Assembly: GCF_000003605.2 (NCBI RefSeq)
Contig: NW_003122410.1
Location: forward strand, 572,885-625,060
Direction of reading: 5' to 3'
Length of the DNA: 52,176 nt
Origin: Saccoglossus kowalevskii
Lineage: Eukaryota > Hemichordata > Enteropneusta > Harrimaniidae
Part shown: positions 39,601-45,690 of the stretch, piece by piece
How the letters are laid out: each line of letters begins with the position of its first letter
How positions within the stretch are numbered: position 1 is the first letter of the stretch
Program-made: the position numbers and the translations under genes
The notes under the pieces: model-generated
The model's database searches: none
What the model saw: only the letters and a program-made list of their open reading frames with translations
What the model was told of the DNA's origin: nothing

Positions 39601-40988
39601 GTTTCAGTTTAACCACGATGGTGCCGCATACAGATAAGAATGGTGAAATAACGCGCAATTATCAACAATGGGGAAAATCCACCAATGATGTATGTAATAG
39701 CCAGGTATGATAAAGCGATGTACTGTAGACTTTATTGACATAATAGGTATTTTAGTCGAAAACACAGACTTATGTTCTCGGGCTATGTCCCTGTGTGTTG
39801 TGTGCCTCAGTCCAACATCATTTCCGAACTGATTTTTATTGGTACAAGTTTTGAGTCATCATCATGGGAGACACATATATGATGATTTATTTTTCATTTC
39901 ATTGACAATTTTGTCCCAAAAAACATGTGTCAAGTCATGAATCATTTCTCAGGCAAGGCTTGGGTGATATCATTTAAACTTGGTATTGACATCACTTGTG
40001 ATAAAAATCGAGATCCAACTAAAGATTCAGTATTGATGTCAGAAAGCAGCTTCAACAGGTGCACAGTTGCTGCCTCAGCAGTTTACAAGTCAGTGTGTGT
40101 ACTCAATGTTACCCTCCAGGACATTTTATTTTCCACACCTAATTTATATTAAAACTTCTTTCTCTTTTTCAGTTTACTTCCACTGTGGAATGCATTGCTT
40201 CTAATCTCATGGATTCATTGAACAATCATCTCTACTCATTACCCACAATGCAACTCTTTGATGATCCAGTAATTGACCGAATAGAAACCAGAACCAGTGA
40301 AGATGGCATAGGATCAAGTATATTTAAAGATCATGTTATCATGTCTATTGAAGATGGACGGGTCGTAACACGACTGCTTGATGATAGCAATGAAAATCTT
40401 GCTAATCTTGCAAAAGTTTTGAACGGATCCGAAATGTTGGATAGGACAAAGTACAATATACATGGGAAGGAATCAGTTTACTTCGTTAAAGGGAGAAATA
40501 CTGTCGGTTATGATCTACGTGTGATCGGGGCAACAACTGATACTAATACTCGTCCACTTATTGAGCGCATTGACTTAACTGATGACTTAACTGTTACGAT
40601 TCACACGATATACCCCGGACACACAAATAAATTTTCAAATATTGATATTCGCATCCACAGCACGTACTTAGTTCTGAATATCAGATACGGTGCAACACCA
40701 GCCGAAGATCAAGATCGCGTGAGACGACATGTTAAACAGCGGGCTATTCTTGATGCATGGAATCGGGAACGTGACTTGCTTTTGCAAGGAAGAGTCGGCT
40801 CCAGAATGTGGACGGAGGATGAACGCAACAGCGTCATACAAAACCGATACGTGGATGGTTACGATGGGTATTATGCGCAGGACATTGATAAATACCCAGA
40901 ACTAATCGATGATTGTAACAGCATAAGACTATTAACCTACCAAGAGGGTGATGAACTTACTGCTTCGCAGTTGAGCGGAGAAATGTAG
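15510..40988 (+). CDS. tenm: Teneurin transmembrane cell-adhesion protein, 22 exons (5' incomplete)
   Basis: Teneurins are single-pass type II proteins that act at the cell surface in axon guidance and synaptic partner matching; vertebrate ones bind each other and latrophilin receptors. Joining 22 exons by splice consensus and phase gives 7409 nt: two leading bases plus 2469 codons including the stop, with no break. I number residues from the first whole codon. Order: juxtamembrane (1-221), eight EGF repeats (~222-515), Cys-rich (~515-550), transthyretin-like/FN-plug region (~597-870), NHL propeller (~870-1270), YD/Rhs shell (~1270-2050), Rhs core (~2050-2150), toxin-like and TCAP region (~2155-2468). 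Vertebrate teneurins are about 2700-2800 residues, so the missing ~300 fit the cytoplasmic domain and membrane helix, not found here. Family assignment is firm; the protein's function in this species is inferred. Confidence 0.97.
15627..18937 (+). other. Teneurin intron a (contains a dispersed repeat)
   Basis: A 3.3-kb intron. It contains a repeat copy at 17227-17650 (listed separately) and long AT-rich sequence with scattered open frames of no family signal. Nothing else is supported. Confidence 0.75.
17227..17650 (+). repeat. Dispersed repeat family R1, copy 1
   Basis: It begins TTTTTAGCTCCGTTGTTGAC, has GAGCGGAGCTTATCATATG, a GTCCGTCGTCGTCCGTG run, then two ~150-bp AT-rich modules (ACCTCTCTCAGATTTGTTCA in each), and ends GCGGAGCTATCTCAGCCGAC. 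The same sequence recurs at 29152-29836 and, diverged, at 25925-26110. It is non-autonomous and I cannot assign a class. Confidence 0.85.
18938..19486 (+). CDS. tenm: Teneurin exon b: juxtamembrane stalk with furin-like site
   Basis: Acceptor CTTTCAG|GTAAAC, donor TATGTAG|GTGAGT, residues 39-221. It contains VPPGKYFRTILYIKTAKYVE and, near its end, HYMLPGHWYLAVFNDG, matching the conserved stretch before EGF1 in other teneurins. A tetra-arginine site (NSRRRRST, residues 176-179, bases 19348-19359) fits the furin consensus; vertebrate teneurin-2 has an RERR site in the equivalent stretch. A second basic cluster, DLRKRD, lies upstream. At 183 residues it is a long single exon for this region. Confidence 0.93.
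20205..20318 (+). CDS. tenm: Teneurin exon c: EGF repeat 1
   Basis: Acceptor TTCTAG|CTCCT, donor TTAG|GTGAGA, phase 1 to 1, residues 223-259. It encodes one complete six-cysteine EGF repeat (ECPNGCHGNGRCVDSKCDCY ... DDC). This exon is short and was recognised by splice sites and cysteine spacing. Confidence 0.95.
   Translation, partial: LLLQRLTQSVLMVAMVMDVVSIVNAIAIPHTPVMIAP
20319..21266 (+). other. Teneurin intron c (two repeat remnants)
   Basis: A 948-bp intron. It has a remnant with TTAAACCTGCCTAAACCG and repeated CAGTTTATAG-type words at about 20590-20780 (a similar remnant lies at 43499-43720). It also has a dispersed repeat at 20793-21185. Confidence 0.8.
20793..21185 (+). repeat. Dispersed repeat family R2 with GTGC/GTGT microsatellite
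   Basis: It starts TTTGTAGTCCCTGTTTGGAC, has a GTCCGTGCGTGCGTGCGTGT-type run at about 20845-20886, then CAAGATGGCCGAATGGCGGC and a later AAAATGGCCGACTGGTGGC. It shares architecture with family R1 (TTTAG edge, CCGT-rich run, ACTTGGTGTATA word). It is non-coding, and I cannot assign a class. Confidence 0.65.
21267..21461 (+). CDS. tenm: Teneurin exon d: EGF repeats 2 and 3
   Basis: Acceptor TTCTAG|GTGTAT, donor CTTG|GTAAGT, residues 261-324. EGF2 has only five cysteines: the third is replaced by tyrosine (GRGIYDGGVCQC). This is the teneurin hallmark that leaves a free cysteine for disulphide-linked dimers. EGF3 (ECIIPDCNGHGECIDGVCLC) has all six. Confidence 0.96.
22093..22362 (+). CDS. tenm: Teneurin exon e: EGF repeats 4 and 5
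   Basis: Acceptor CCCTCAG|TGGAT, donor CACA|GTAAGT, residues 326-414. EGF4 is [20 protein letters not shown] with six cysteines. EGF5 again lacks cysteine 3 (HGRGYYDNSIGRCIC), the second dimerising repeat in this family. Unusually, EGF5 has about 18 residues, acidic and Thr/Asp-rich, between its first and second cysteines, where vertebrate teneurins have about three. Confidence 0.95.
22363..22455 (+). other. Short 93-nt intron, open in frame
   Basis: A 93-nt intron (31 codons) between exons e and f with GTAAGT and TTACAG ends. Its length is a multiple of three and it has no in-frame stop, so reading continues through it into exon f. Retention would insert 31 residues between EGF5 and EGF6. 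Confidence 0.85.
22456..22647 (+). CDS. tenm: Teneurin exon f: EGF repeats 6 and 7
   Basis: Acceptor TTACAG|GTATC, donor CAATG|GTGAGT, residues 416-478. EGF6 (CDEDSDCGPNQECQMSSCVC) and EGF7 (KCKVPCSIHGLCIDTVCRCD) both carry six cysteines. The exon ends right at the end of EGF7. Confidence 0.95.
22648..23255 (+). other. Teneurin intron f with degenerate ~21-bp repeats
   Basis: A 608-bp intron between EGF7 and EGF8. At about 22718-22835 there are five to six diverged units of the GGTACATTTGTAATGCACCT type. A strong-looking acceptor (CTTGCTTTTCTCTTTTAG, ending at about 23157) has no nearby donor. Confidence 0.65.
23256..23402 (+). CDS. tenm: Teneurin exon g: EGF repeat 8 and start of Cys-rich region
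   Basis: Acceptor TTTCCAG|AGGGG, donor TTAG|GTAAGC, residues 480-527. EGF8 is EGCPNSCNGQGECTLVNDDW plus QCVC and GHDC, with the longer loop typical of teneurin EGF8. It is followed by EDRCNDRKDNDL, the start of the Cys-rich segment. EGF7 and EGF8 are directly adjacent here; vertebrates have a spacer, part of it alternatively spliced. Confidence 0.95.
24018..24225 (+). CDS. tenm: Teneurin exon h: Cys-rich region and linker
   Basis: Acceptor ATTTCAG|ATAAT, donor GAAAG|GTAGGT, residues 529-596. It starts DNLVDCQDPDCCSAMNC, the strongly conserved teneurin Cys-rich motif. It continues with PDPSSLIKLRDD and FYDHVSFLTEPSSVQL, as in other teneurins before the transthyretin-like domain. Phase 2 leaves AG, which with C of the next exon makes Ser. 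Confidence 0.95.
24226..26792 (+). other. Teneurin intron h
   Basis: A 2.57-kb intron. It carries a diverged copy of repeat R1 at about 25925-26110 (ACCTCTCTCGGATTTGTTCA, GCATTGCTAACAGCACAGCT). I see nothing else recognisable. Confidence 0.75.
26793..26918 (+). CDS. tenm: Teneurin exon i: transthyretin-like domain, part 1
   Basis: Acceptor TTTTTAG|CATGTA, donor GGGAT|GTAAGT, residues 598-638. VVRGRVVTTDGSPLIGVTVR matches the conserved beta-sandwich start of teneurins (VIRGxVxTxDGTPLxGVxV), and FGFTYSRIDGM follows. Confidence 0.96.
26919..27536 (+). other. Teneurin intron i with MITE copy 2
   Basis: A 618-bp intron; about one third is the MITE at 27097-27309. Confidence 0.8.
27097..27309. 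mobile_element. MITE copy 2, same family as 12462
   Basis: The ends are TACTGTAAAGATACTTTATT and AAAATAAAGTATTTTACAGTA. The interior shares GCTGAAGGAATGATTCAGT and AAAATCAGTGAAAATAAATT with copy 1. It sits inside a teneurin intron. Confidence 0.88.
27537..27792 (+). CDS. tenm: Teneurin exon j: transthyretin-like domain, part 2
   Basis: Acceptor CCTTTAG|GTTTG, donor ATCCAG|GTATGG, residues 639-724. FDLIVRGGGSVTVQFSRDPF and VFVPWNDFVVVDDV are close to the family (FDLxANGGxSLTLxFxRxPF, xWxPWNxFxxxD). A shorter variable loop leads to LSAVLADIQ. Confidence 0.96.
28040..28307 (+). CDS. tenm: Teneurin exon k: FN-plug region, part 1
   Basis: Acceptor TTTTTTAG|GCTGTT, donor CTACAG|GTAAAG, residues 725-813. 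AVHEEIRIPDTPISLVYHSN then KAPGYQTLLHLQLT and LRYTYGWDKFNVYG correspond to VLHEE, AGYKSLLKITMT and LAYTFIWDKTDAYG of vertebrate teneurins. Confidence 0.96.
28404..28544 (+). CDS. tenm: Teneurin exon l: FN-plug region, part 2
   Basis: Acceptor GTCCTCAG|TTTCC, donor GAAGG|GTAATT, residues 815-860. VSVGYEYDGCGYILWDRKMA matches the VSVGxEYExCxxxxLWEKR motif. GWRINLHHGFNVWK follows. Confidence 0.95.
28700..28952 (+). CDS. tenm: Teneurin exon m: start of the NHL propeller
   Basis: Acceptor TATTCTAG|GTTCG, donor ATGCA|GTAAGT, residues 862-944. IMSVMGNGKSRDIECSNCEG, NKVLAPVAVASSPDGSLFVG and DYNFIRKIQPNGNATNIL are teneurin propeller signatures. The exon ends two bases into a codon, at the position where vertebrate teneurins carry the alternatively spliced short propeller insert. 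Confidence 0.97.
29152..29836 (+). repeat. Repeat R1 copy 2, internally expanded with 157-bp modules
   Basis: Near identical to 17227-17650 over its first part, with a longer GTCGTCGTCGTCGTCCGTG run. The module starting GTGATATTTTCGACTTCTTG then recurs at 29391, 29548 and 29705, exactly 157 bp apart, and a fourth module is cut by the assembly gap. Copy 1 has only two modules. Confidence 0.92.
29837..30213. other. Assembly gap (377 N)
   Basis: It begins inside the 157-bp module array, so the gap probably hides more copies of that module. Confidence 0.99.
30985..30990 (+). CDS. tenm: Candidate 6-nt teneurin microexon
   Basis: A pyrimidine-rich tract (TTTGCTTTTCCCATCATTCC...) ends in CATCAACAG, followed by ATGGAG and a consensus donor GTGAGT. 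Six nucleotides keep the frame. Between exon m (ending CA) and exon n (starting T), skipping gives one His codon; inclusion gives CAA TGG AGT (Gln-Trp-Ser), adding two residues. It lies in the intron where vertebrate teneurins splice a seven-residue propeller insert. This is a prediction from splice signals only. Confidence 0.35.
31792..31976. mobile_element. Short GC-rich element with CAGGGGTTTC inverted ends
   Basis: The left end CAGGGGTTTC is the exact inverse of the right end GAAACCCCTG, 185 bp apart. The interior is much richer in GC (CGGCCAACAGGC, GGCCGGCGGCCGGC) than the surrounding intron. CAGGGG termini suggest a hAT-type non-autonomous element, but I see no matching 8-bp target duplication, so the class is tentative. 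Confidence 0.6.
32302..32534 (+). CDS. tenm: Teneurin exon n: NHL propeller, blade 2 region
   Basis: Acceptor TTTTCCAG|TTACC, donor AAAG|GTAGAT, residues 945-1022. HKYYLAVSPLDNSVYMADSQ, then AGTGAQCLPLDNNQCGDGRQ and AREAKLIGPKG, match HxYYLAxDP, [21 protein letters not shown] and LMSPxG in the family. The donor GTAGAT is weaker than others in this gene and directly precedes the repeat-filled intron. Confidence 0.97.
32535..33947 (+). repeat. Intron n: filled by a 24-bp minisatellite
   Basis: Nearly the whole 1413-bp intron (about 32560-33925) is a tandem array of the 24-bp unit CACATTGACTCACACTATAA + CAGT, more than fifty copies, with few length changes (CACTAACAGT units near 33394, 33700 and 33846). 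Variants at the same spots recur 144 bp apart (six units) near 32641 and 32785, showing block duplication. As 24 is divisible by three, long open frames appear on both strands (for example 259 codons at 32582-33361). They are artefacts inside an intron. Confidence 0.97.
33948..34105 (+). CDS. tenm: Teneurin exon o: NHL propeller continuation
   Basis: Acceptor TTCAACAG|GTTTA, donor GATGAG|GTATGT, residues 1023-1075. LTISSDGSIYFIDGSVIRMI and NTDGIISTYMGSHD match the family (VDKNGLIYFVDGTMIRKV, QNGIISTLLGSND). The exon starts 20 bases after the minisatellite. Confidence 0.96.
34284..35194 (+). CDS. tenm: Teneurin exon p: end of the NHL propeller and start of the YD shell
   Basis: Acceptor ATTTCAG|GTGCAA, donor TTTACAG|GTTTGT, residues 1076-1378. 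VQLEWPIDIAVNPVDGSLHV and VSIVAGKPVHC are propeller blades. The conserved loop CDCSTEDCDCF and IADQGNLRIRSVS close the propeller. YDVESPIRQEMYVFNNDGKH, LNFTYTDNNE and FSYHGDSGLLATRKDG begin the YD-repeat barrel. Confidence 0.97.
35195..35414 (+). other. Intron p with a MITE fragment
   Basis: A 220-bp intron. At 35290-35363, TTATTTTCACTGAATCATCC and AAATTAAAGTATTTTACAGT match inverted and direct parts of the MITE at 12462 and 27097, so this is an internally deleted copy close to both splice sites. Confidence 0.7.
35415..35590 (+). CDS. tenm: Teneurin exon q: YD shell
   Basis: Acceptor TTTTCAG|GTATG, donor AAAGAG|GTAAAG, residues 1379-1437. It starts RYDQYGRLDSIGYSNGDVTQ, a typical YD repeat (YDxxGRL). 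The later half is less conserved. Confidence 0.93.
35838..36082 (+). CDS. tenm: Teneurin exon r: YD shell
   Basis: Acceptor GATTATAG|CTGAC, donor CTACGG|GTGAGT, residues 1438-1519. MNITLSPNGSTLVTYPNGVE and ITLPSGNVHRLEWRFYVRRG correspond to MTLPxENxxNxxEWRxRKEQ in vertebrates, ending VVGRRLR (VFGRKLR). Confidence 0.95.
36542..36844 (+). CDS. tenm: Teneurin exon s: YD shell
   Basis: Acceptor CTTCTAG|ATTAAC, donor AAAAAG|GTAGGT, phase 0 to 0, residues 1520-1620. INGINALTLEYNRYTKTETL continues the GRNLLSxDYDRxxxTEKIYD region. VDYNQQGRVSSWRNGVLYMI and YDNDGRVSAKHYSGG are YD repeats. Confidence 0.95.
37052..38651 (+). CDS. tenm: Teneurin exon t: bulk of the YD/Rhs shell and Rhs core
   Basis: Acceptor ACATTCAG|CCCAC, donor GACAG|GTAATA, residues 1621-2153; the largest exon. 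It carries many YD repeats (FDQYGRLIIYQLQI, YDQNGQILEVN, YDNNGNLVNL, YDSKGNLVHALK, YDGLNRRVVQADNRG) and ends with the Rhs-associated core: YVATDQSGSPVAVFNNRGEL, YSPYGEI, GFRGGIHDEFTGFVHFPEGD and YDPVIGRWINPQ. The Rhs core is the most conserved part shared with bacterial Rhs/YD proteins. Confidence 0.98.
38652..39573 (+). other. Teneurin intron t with a second MITE type
   Basis: A 922-bp intron. It holds the element at 39325-39536 and, at about 39040-39210, another CATTTTCACT-rich AT block that may be an older relative. Confidence 0.7.
39325..39536. mobile_element. MITE with TACTGTAA ends, different interior
   Basis: The left end TACTGTAATATGGCTAATTT mirrors the right end (reverse complement TACTGTAAAGGGGTTAATTA), and both then have CACTGGGTTT(T)AATTT. 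TA dinucleotides flank it, compatible with a Tc1/mariner-type target. It shares the TACTGTAA tip with the MITE at 12462 and 27097 but not the interior. Confidence 0.8.
39574..39704 (+). CDS. tenm: Teneurin exon u: start of the C-terminal region
   Basis: Acceptor TTTCTTAG|ACCTG, donor AGCCAG|GTATGA, residues 2154-2197. DLKNWLPVLGFSLTTMVPHT matches the SWLVMFGFQLSNIIPG stretch after the Rhs core. Confidence 0.93.
40173..40988 (+). CDS. tenm: Teneurin exon v: toxin-like domain and TCAP region, stop
   Basis: Acceptor CTTTTTCAG|TTTAC, stop TAG at 40986-40988, residues 2198-2468. HVIMSIEDGRVVTRLL, YNIHGKESVYFVKG and TNIDxR-like FSNIDIRIHSTYLVLNIRYG match the family. GSRMWTEDERNSVIQNRYVD and GYDGYYAQDIDKYPEL are the GHH-like/TCAP motif. 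This domain derives from a bacterial toxin fold but is a structural and receptor-binding part in animals. An RVRR site lies at residues 2379-2382. The end is an acidic tail (EGDELTASQLSGEM), not the GRR/GKR ending of vertebrate TCAP. Confidence 0.97.
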   Translation, partial: FTSTVECIASNLMDSLNNHLYSLPTMQLFDDPVIDRIETRTSEDGIGSSIFKDHVIMSIEDGRVVTRLLDDSNENLANLAKVLNGSEMLDRTKYNIHGKESVYFVKGRNTVGYDLRVIGATTDTNTRPLIERIDLTDDLTVTIHTIYPGHTNKFSNIDIRIHSTYLVLNIRYGATPAEDQDRVRRHVKQRAILDAWNRERDLLLQGRVGSRMWTEDERNSVIQNRYVDGYDGYYAQDIDKYPELIDDCNSIRLLTYQEGDELTASQLSGEM

Positions 40989-43900
40989 ATGAAATTAAAA
41001 AAAAAAAACTGTGTATATAATATATATATATTTAAATTTTAATAACTGTTTACCTGTGGTTCTAAATCCACCAATATGAACTTCCAGCTTACTGCCAGCC
41101 TATTTGCTGTCTCTTTTAGAACATTGCTACCCCTAGAGGTATTAATGATAAAGTTTTTTGCATTGTGTGTCATTGATGTTTTTGTACCATTCTTTTGTTT
41201 GCATTTTTTTTTTTTTACAATCTGTACCTACAGAATTTATTTAAATATGAGGATTTGTTTTCCAGAAAAATTGTTATCAGCTTTTGTATATGCATTTTCA
41301 CTGTTGAAGAATTTTTTTTAAAACTTATCTTACAAGAGGAATAACTGATGAAAGCTATTTATTAGGTGGTTGTCAAGGGCTGATTACTTTGGGCGTGTAT
41401 CACAGACTGTGTGGAGATCTCACTCCAAATAACATCTCACATTTTACGTGATTGAATCTAGAAGTCTGCTTTCTTGGCCTCCTGTCACACAAGCAACTAA
41501 TATTTCCAGTAATTTTTGTATCTGACTTTGGAGGTTACATGTATTTTTAAAACTTGATGGTCATAGCACAAAAACTTGCCAAGTACAAGTTTTAGTTTGG
41601 GAATCATTAAAATAATATGAACTATCTATCAGAACTAAAATCTGCCAAATTCAGTGATGAGAATGTGTGATTTCAGTGAGACCACATTACATTCTATTTG
41701 TGTCAAGTCAAGTGAGTTTTATTCACCATTGATATTTTATGTAACCAAATTGTTAAATGTGTCTATATATTAGTCAGTGGGTAGACTAGTGCTACCCAGT
41801 ACCCCCTAGTCTTCTCTAAATAAATCTTATATGATGTTGATTTTATCACTATGGTGATGCTGTAACTTGAAGCATTGTGATATTATTTTACTTTGCAGTC
41901 AACTGCAAAAACAGAATTTTGTAAAAAAACACATTTATTTTTTATAACAATTTGGCTGTTTTTTCCCCAAACTTGCATTCTCATTAGTAGTGTGCTAGGA
42001 TCCAGAAAGCTGAGATAAAGGGGGTCATTGTATTTTTATTCTTTTTTTTCACTCATAGTTTTGGTGCTATATAATTGGTCAGCTGTTCCAGTGTTAGATC
42101 AACAGTTGGTCATTTTTATATAAAATATTGCTCTTTAAACTTCCAGAACACTGGTCTGAAAAAAAATATTTATTCATGTGTTGTTTGAATATGCGTAATT
42201 AAGAAAATCTTCTGAAATGTTGTTGTTGAAGCAGCAAATATTATTTCACAGTTCATACATCAATGTCATTGTAATTGAATTTAAAATCACTTTTTTTTGC
42301 AGCAGCATCTTTTCCAAGTTTGTAACTAAAGACTGCCATTTTTTTATGTATATTTAAAAAAAGCAAATCTTTTTTTTTAAGTGCTTGCATGTTTTATGCT
42401 AAAAATGATTTTTGTCTGTAAAGATGATTGCAACTAGAACAATGAACTGTGCCAAAGTCAGAGTTAGAAACCATGATAAAACAAGTAGGATTACTATTCA
42501 GGAATAGTTTGTTTTTTTTTTTTTTGTTTTTTAATATAATGTATATACTGAAGCCAGTCTACGCTTGTCTCTGTCGACATGCAACTTTTGAAAATTGTGA
42601 TGTTATTTATGTTGTGAATTAAAGTAATTTTGAATTGATATAGGTAAATTGGAAACTTTTAAACAAATTTTTATCCATAAATAATGGAAATGGATGGTCA
42701 CCTATTAATTGATTAATAGAGGTGCCTGCCAATTAATAGTATTGTTTTAAAATAAATAATATCAGCATTGTTTTTGTTTTTAATGTGTACAAAAATTTAT
42801 TTAACCACCCAACATTGTATCCAAAAATTGTAACAATCACATTTTTTTAGTTTTAAGTCAGTGTCTGAGATAATAAAGAAGACTTTCTATGGAAGCCAAA
42901 AGAAATTATTTTTAATTAAAATATTATAAAAAAATGATCACACATAGTTCATTAAAGTGTTTGTATTTATTCTTGTTCATTATTCATACAGGCATATTCA
43001 CATTGTACATAAATATCCTTCGCATTTTTAATGTGGTGATGCTGTTGCCACTTGCATGACTCTTCGCTCTGTATTCGTACAGTTGATGTGTGTGTGTTTG
43101 TGTAATGTTTACTCTACATGCCTGATTTAAAACAGCTCAATCAGGGTGCTTCATTGTGTAAGGTATAAGTGTGTTGATATGTACATTGCATTACAGTGAT
43201 GCCAGTCATTGTCGTTAAGATTTCAAACAATTCTGACTGAAACTTGTAACTAGCCTGGGACGTGTATCATTTCTCAAATGTCGCAAGTACTGTTTTCAAA
43301 TGCATGTGTGTAGGAGATGTTATGGATTTTCCACACTCTGGTTTCACTTACCACTAAATGTTGCTTGAAAAATATAGTTGATATATTTCATAAGTAATAA
43401 CATAATTGGAAAGTCAAGTTTTTCAGTGCAGAATAATGACTTATTATGTATCTACTTAATGGGGATTTAAGGTAGCAATCTCTTGTTTCAATAGATACAG
43501 TAAAATTTGTCTAAACTGAACACCAATAGGTGAATATTCTTTTGGCATATTTCGGTTTCTTTTTTTAATAAACCCAGATAAACTGGAAAGGTTAAATTGT
43601 CTTGATTGAACATCGTTTCCCTCCTTTTCTCTTTACCATGATACTTACATAGAAGGAAGGCCTGCGTATTCAGTTTACACAGGTTCCGGTTTACACAGGT
43701 TCTGGTATATGCAGGTTTTATTATTCAATCCCTATGAGAGTCATTGACATAGTCTCTTTAAATTAGACTGAAATGATCAAATTGTAACCATTTGATATTT
43801 TACTTGTAGTAAGTGGGTAATTAATTGTCCACTTGATTTCAAATGCAGTGTTTTTGCAGTGCATTATTTTTGATGTATTTTTAGTGATGTATCAGCTTGC

Positions 43901-44669
43901 CTTTTTTATTCAGATATGTACTTTTTGCAACTCTCCTGTAAATAATTGGCAAGCGCTTCGTCTATTATGAACCTGGTTACCAAGGCGATCACTGTGGATG
44001 AAAGCAGTGCAAGAGGTGCCATTGTTACTATTTGATTATCGATTTTTTTTAAAGAAAATCTTGTTCTGTACTATACTCACTAAGTAATTCAAAAAAAGAG
44101 TCTATTAAAATAGATTTTATTCAACTGATGTTGACTTTGTAGCTACTCTTAACTGTGTATGAGATGACAATGCAATAAAAGAGGGGATATGCCAAGTTCA
44201 GATGCCTGTAATGGGTCCCATATAACACATCATCCTCCATCTCCTAGACTTATTTGGGCCAATAGTGGTATTATACTGAAGCATATCATTTATTTAGTGT
44301 CATGATTTTCTTTCAAAATTTTGATTGGATGGGTACCAGTCTGTGCTGTCTGCTAAGATTTCATCTTTACAGTTGATTGGCTGATAAGTGTACTGGTACT
44401 GGTAACCCAAATATGTGGGAATTTTCCAAATAATCAATAACAGTTGTACATGCTACATCAAATTATAGATGCCATATTACTAAATCAATTTATATGGTTA
44501 ATGAGCAAAATCTTTGCAGTATATCCAGTCTCTAGTGGAGAGTGTAACCGGTGTAATGCTGTTAAGAATTCCAGGCTGAATTTCTATTCAACTAGAACAA
44601 TTCAATGGTTTTAAATAAATTCCATGAATATAAGAAATTAGATGGTTTGAATTCATTTTTGGCAACAAT
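40989..44669 (+). other. Teneurin 3' UTR and flank
   Basis: AT-rich with no coding signal. AATAAA hexamers after the stop occur at 41819, 42872 and 44174. I cannot tell which is used; the one at 42872 sits in an AATAAAGAAGACTTT context. A repeat remnant with CAGTTTACACAGGTTCCGGT-type words lies at 43499-43720, related to 20590-20780. Confidence 0.6.
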
Positions 44670-45252
44670 TATGGCATCAATGTTTCAGACTATGACATCA
44701 CTGACTATGACATTAGTGATGCTAATTATGACATCACTGTTTCTGACTATGACATCAATGATGCTGATTATGACATTGTTGCTGATTGTGACATCAATGA
44801 CGCTGATTATGACATCAGTGCTGCTGACTATGACATCAGTGATGCTGATTATGACATCACTGTTTCTGACTATGATGTCAGTGATGCTGATTATGACATT
44901 GTTGCTGATTGTGACATCAGTGACGCTGATTATGACATCAGTGCTGCTGACTGACATCAGTGATGCTGATTATGTCTTCAATGCTGCTGACTATGACATC
45001 AGTGATGCTGATTATGGCATCAATGTTGCTGATTATGACATCAGTGATGCTGAATATGGCATCAATGTTGCTGACTATGACATCAGTGATGCCGATTATG
45101 GATCAATATTTCTGACTATGACATCAGTGATGCTGATTATGGCATTAATCTTGGTGATTATGACATCAGTGATGCTGATTATGGAACCAATGTTTCTGAC
45201 TATGACATCAGTGATGCTGATGACATCAGTGATGCTGATTATAACATTGTTG
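44670..45252. repeat. 21-bp minisatellite, block 1
   Basis: Tandem 21-bp monomers of the type TATGACATCAGTGATGCTGA + T, often alternating with TATGACATCACTGTTTCTGA + C to give a 42-bp dimer. Occasional 3-20 bp deletions shift the frame. Long open frames on both strands arise because 21 is a multiple of three. Confidence 0.95.
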
Positions 45253-45690
45253 GTGATTTATGTTTGTGGGTGTTACTGGTTAATTTTATACTCCAGTTTC
45301 CAGTTTGTGTGTCTGTTTGTAGGTATATGTGTATGCAATTCAGCTTTACAACAGTTATCCCAAAGCTAATCATTGTGTTCAATGAAACTTAGATGGCCAA
45401 GGACAATGTACAAACCTGAATACTTCTAGTTGATTTGATGCATATTGATTTCCTAATTTGCATAGTAATTAGCAAATTAGAAGATATATGTTCTGGGATA
45501 AGCCATATACATGTTTAGTGTAGGGTTGAGTTTTGTGCTTACTAATTGGCTAATTTACATAAATTTTCCAATTTTAGGTGTTCCGCATATATTTTGTGCA
45601 TCACTTTTGGATACTCCACTGATTTGATTACATGAGGGGTGAATTACCTACTTTGTATAAATGGGGTCATGTAGCCTCATTATTATGCAT
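45253..45690. repeat. Segmental duplicate, copy 1 (~440 bp)
   Basis: Starts GTGATTTATGTTTGTGGGTG and ends CCTCATTATTATGCAT. It is almost the same as 47757-48203. It directly follows minisatellite block 1, as copy 2 follows block 2. Confidence 0.96.

Noticed and set aside
40173-40988. Active bacterial-type toxin domain
   Set aside because: The GHH-like motif is the normal teneurin C-terminus; family context shows it is an adhesion and receptor-binding domain, with no sign of toxin activity or an immunity gene.
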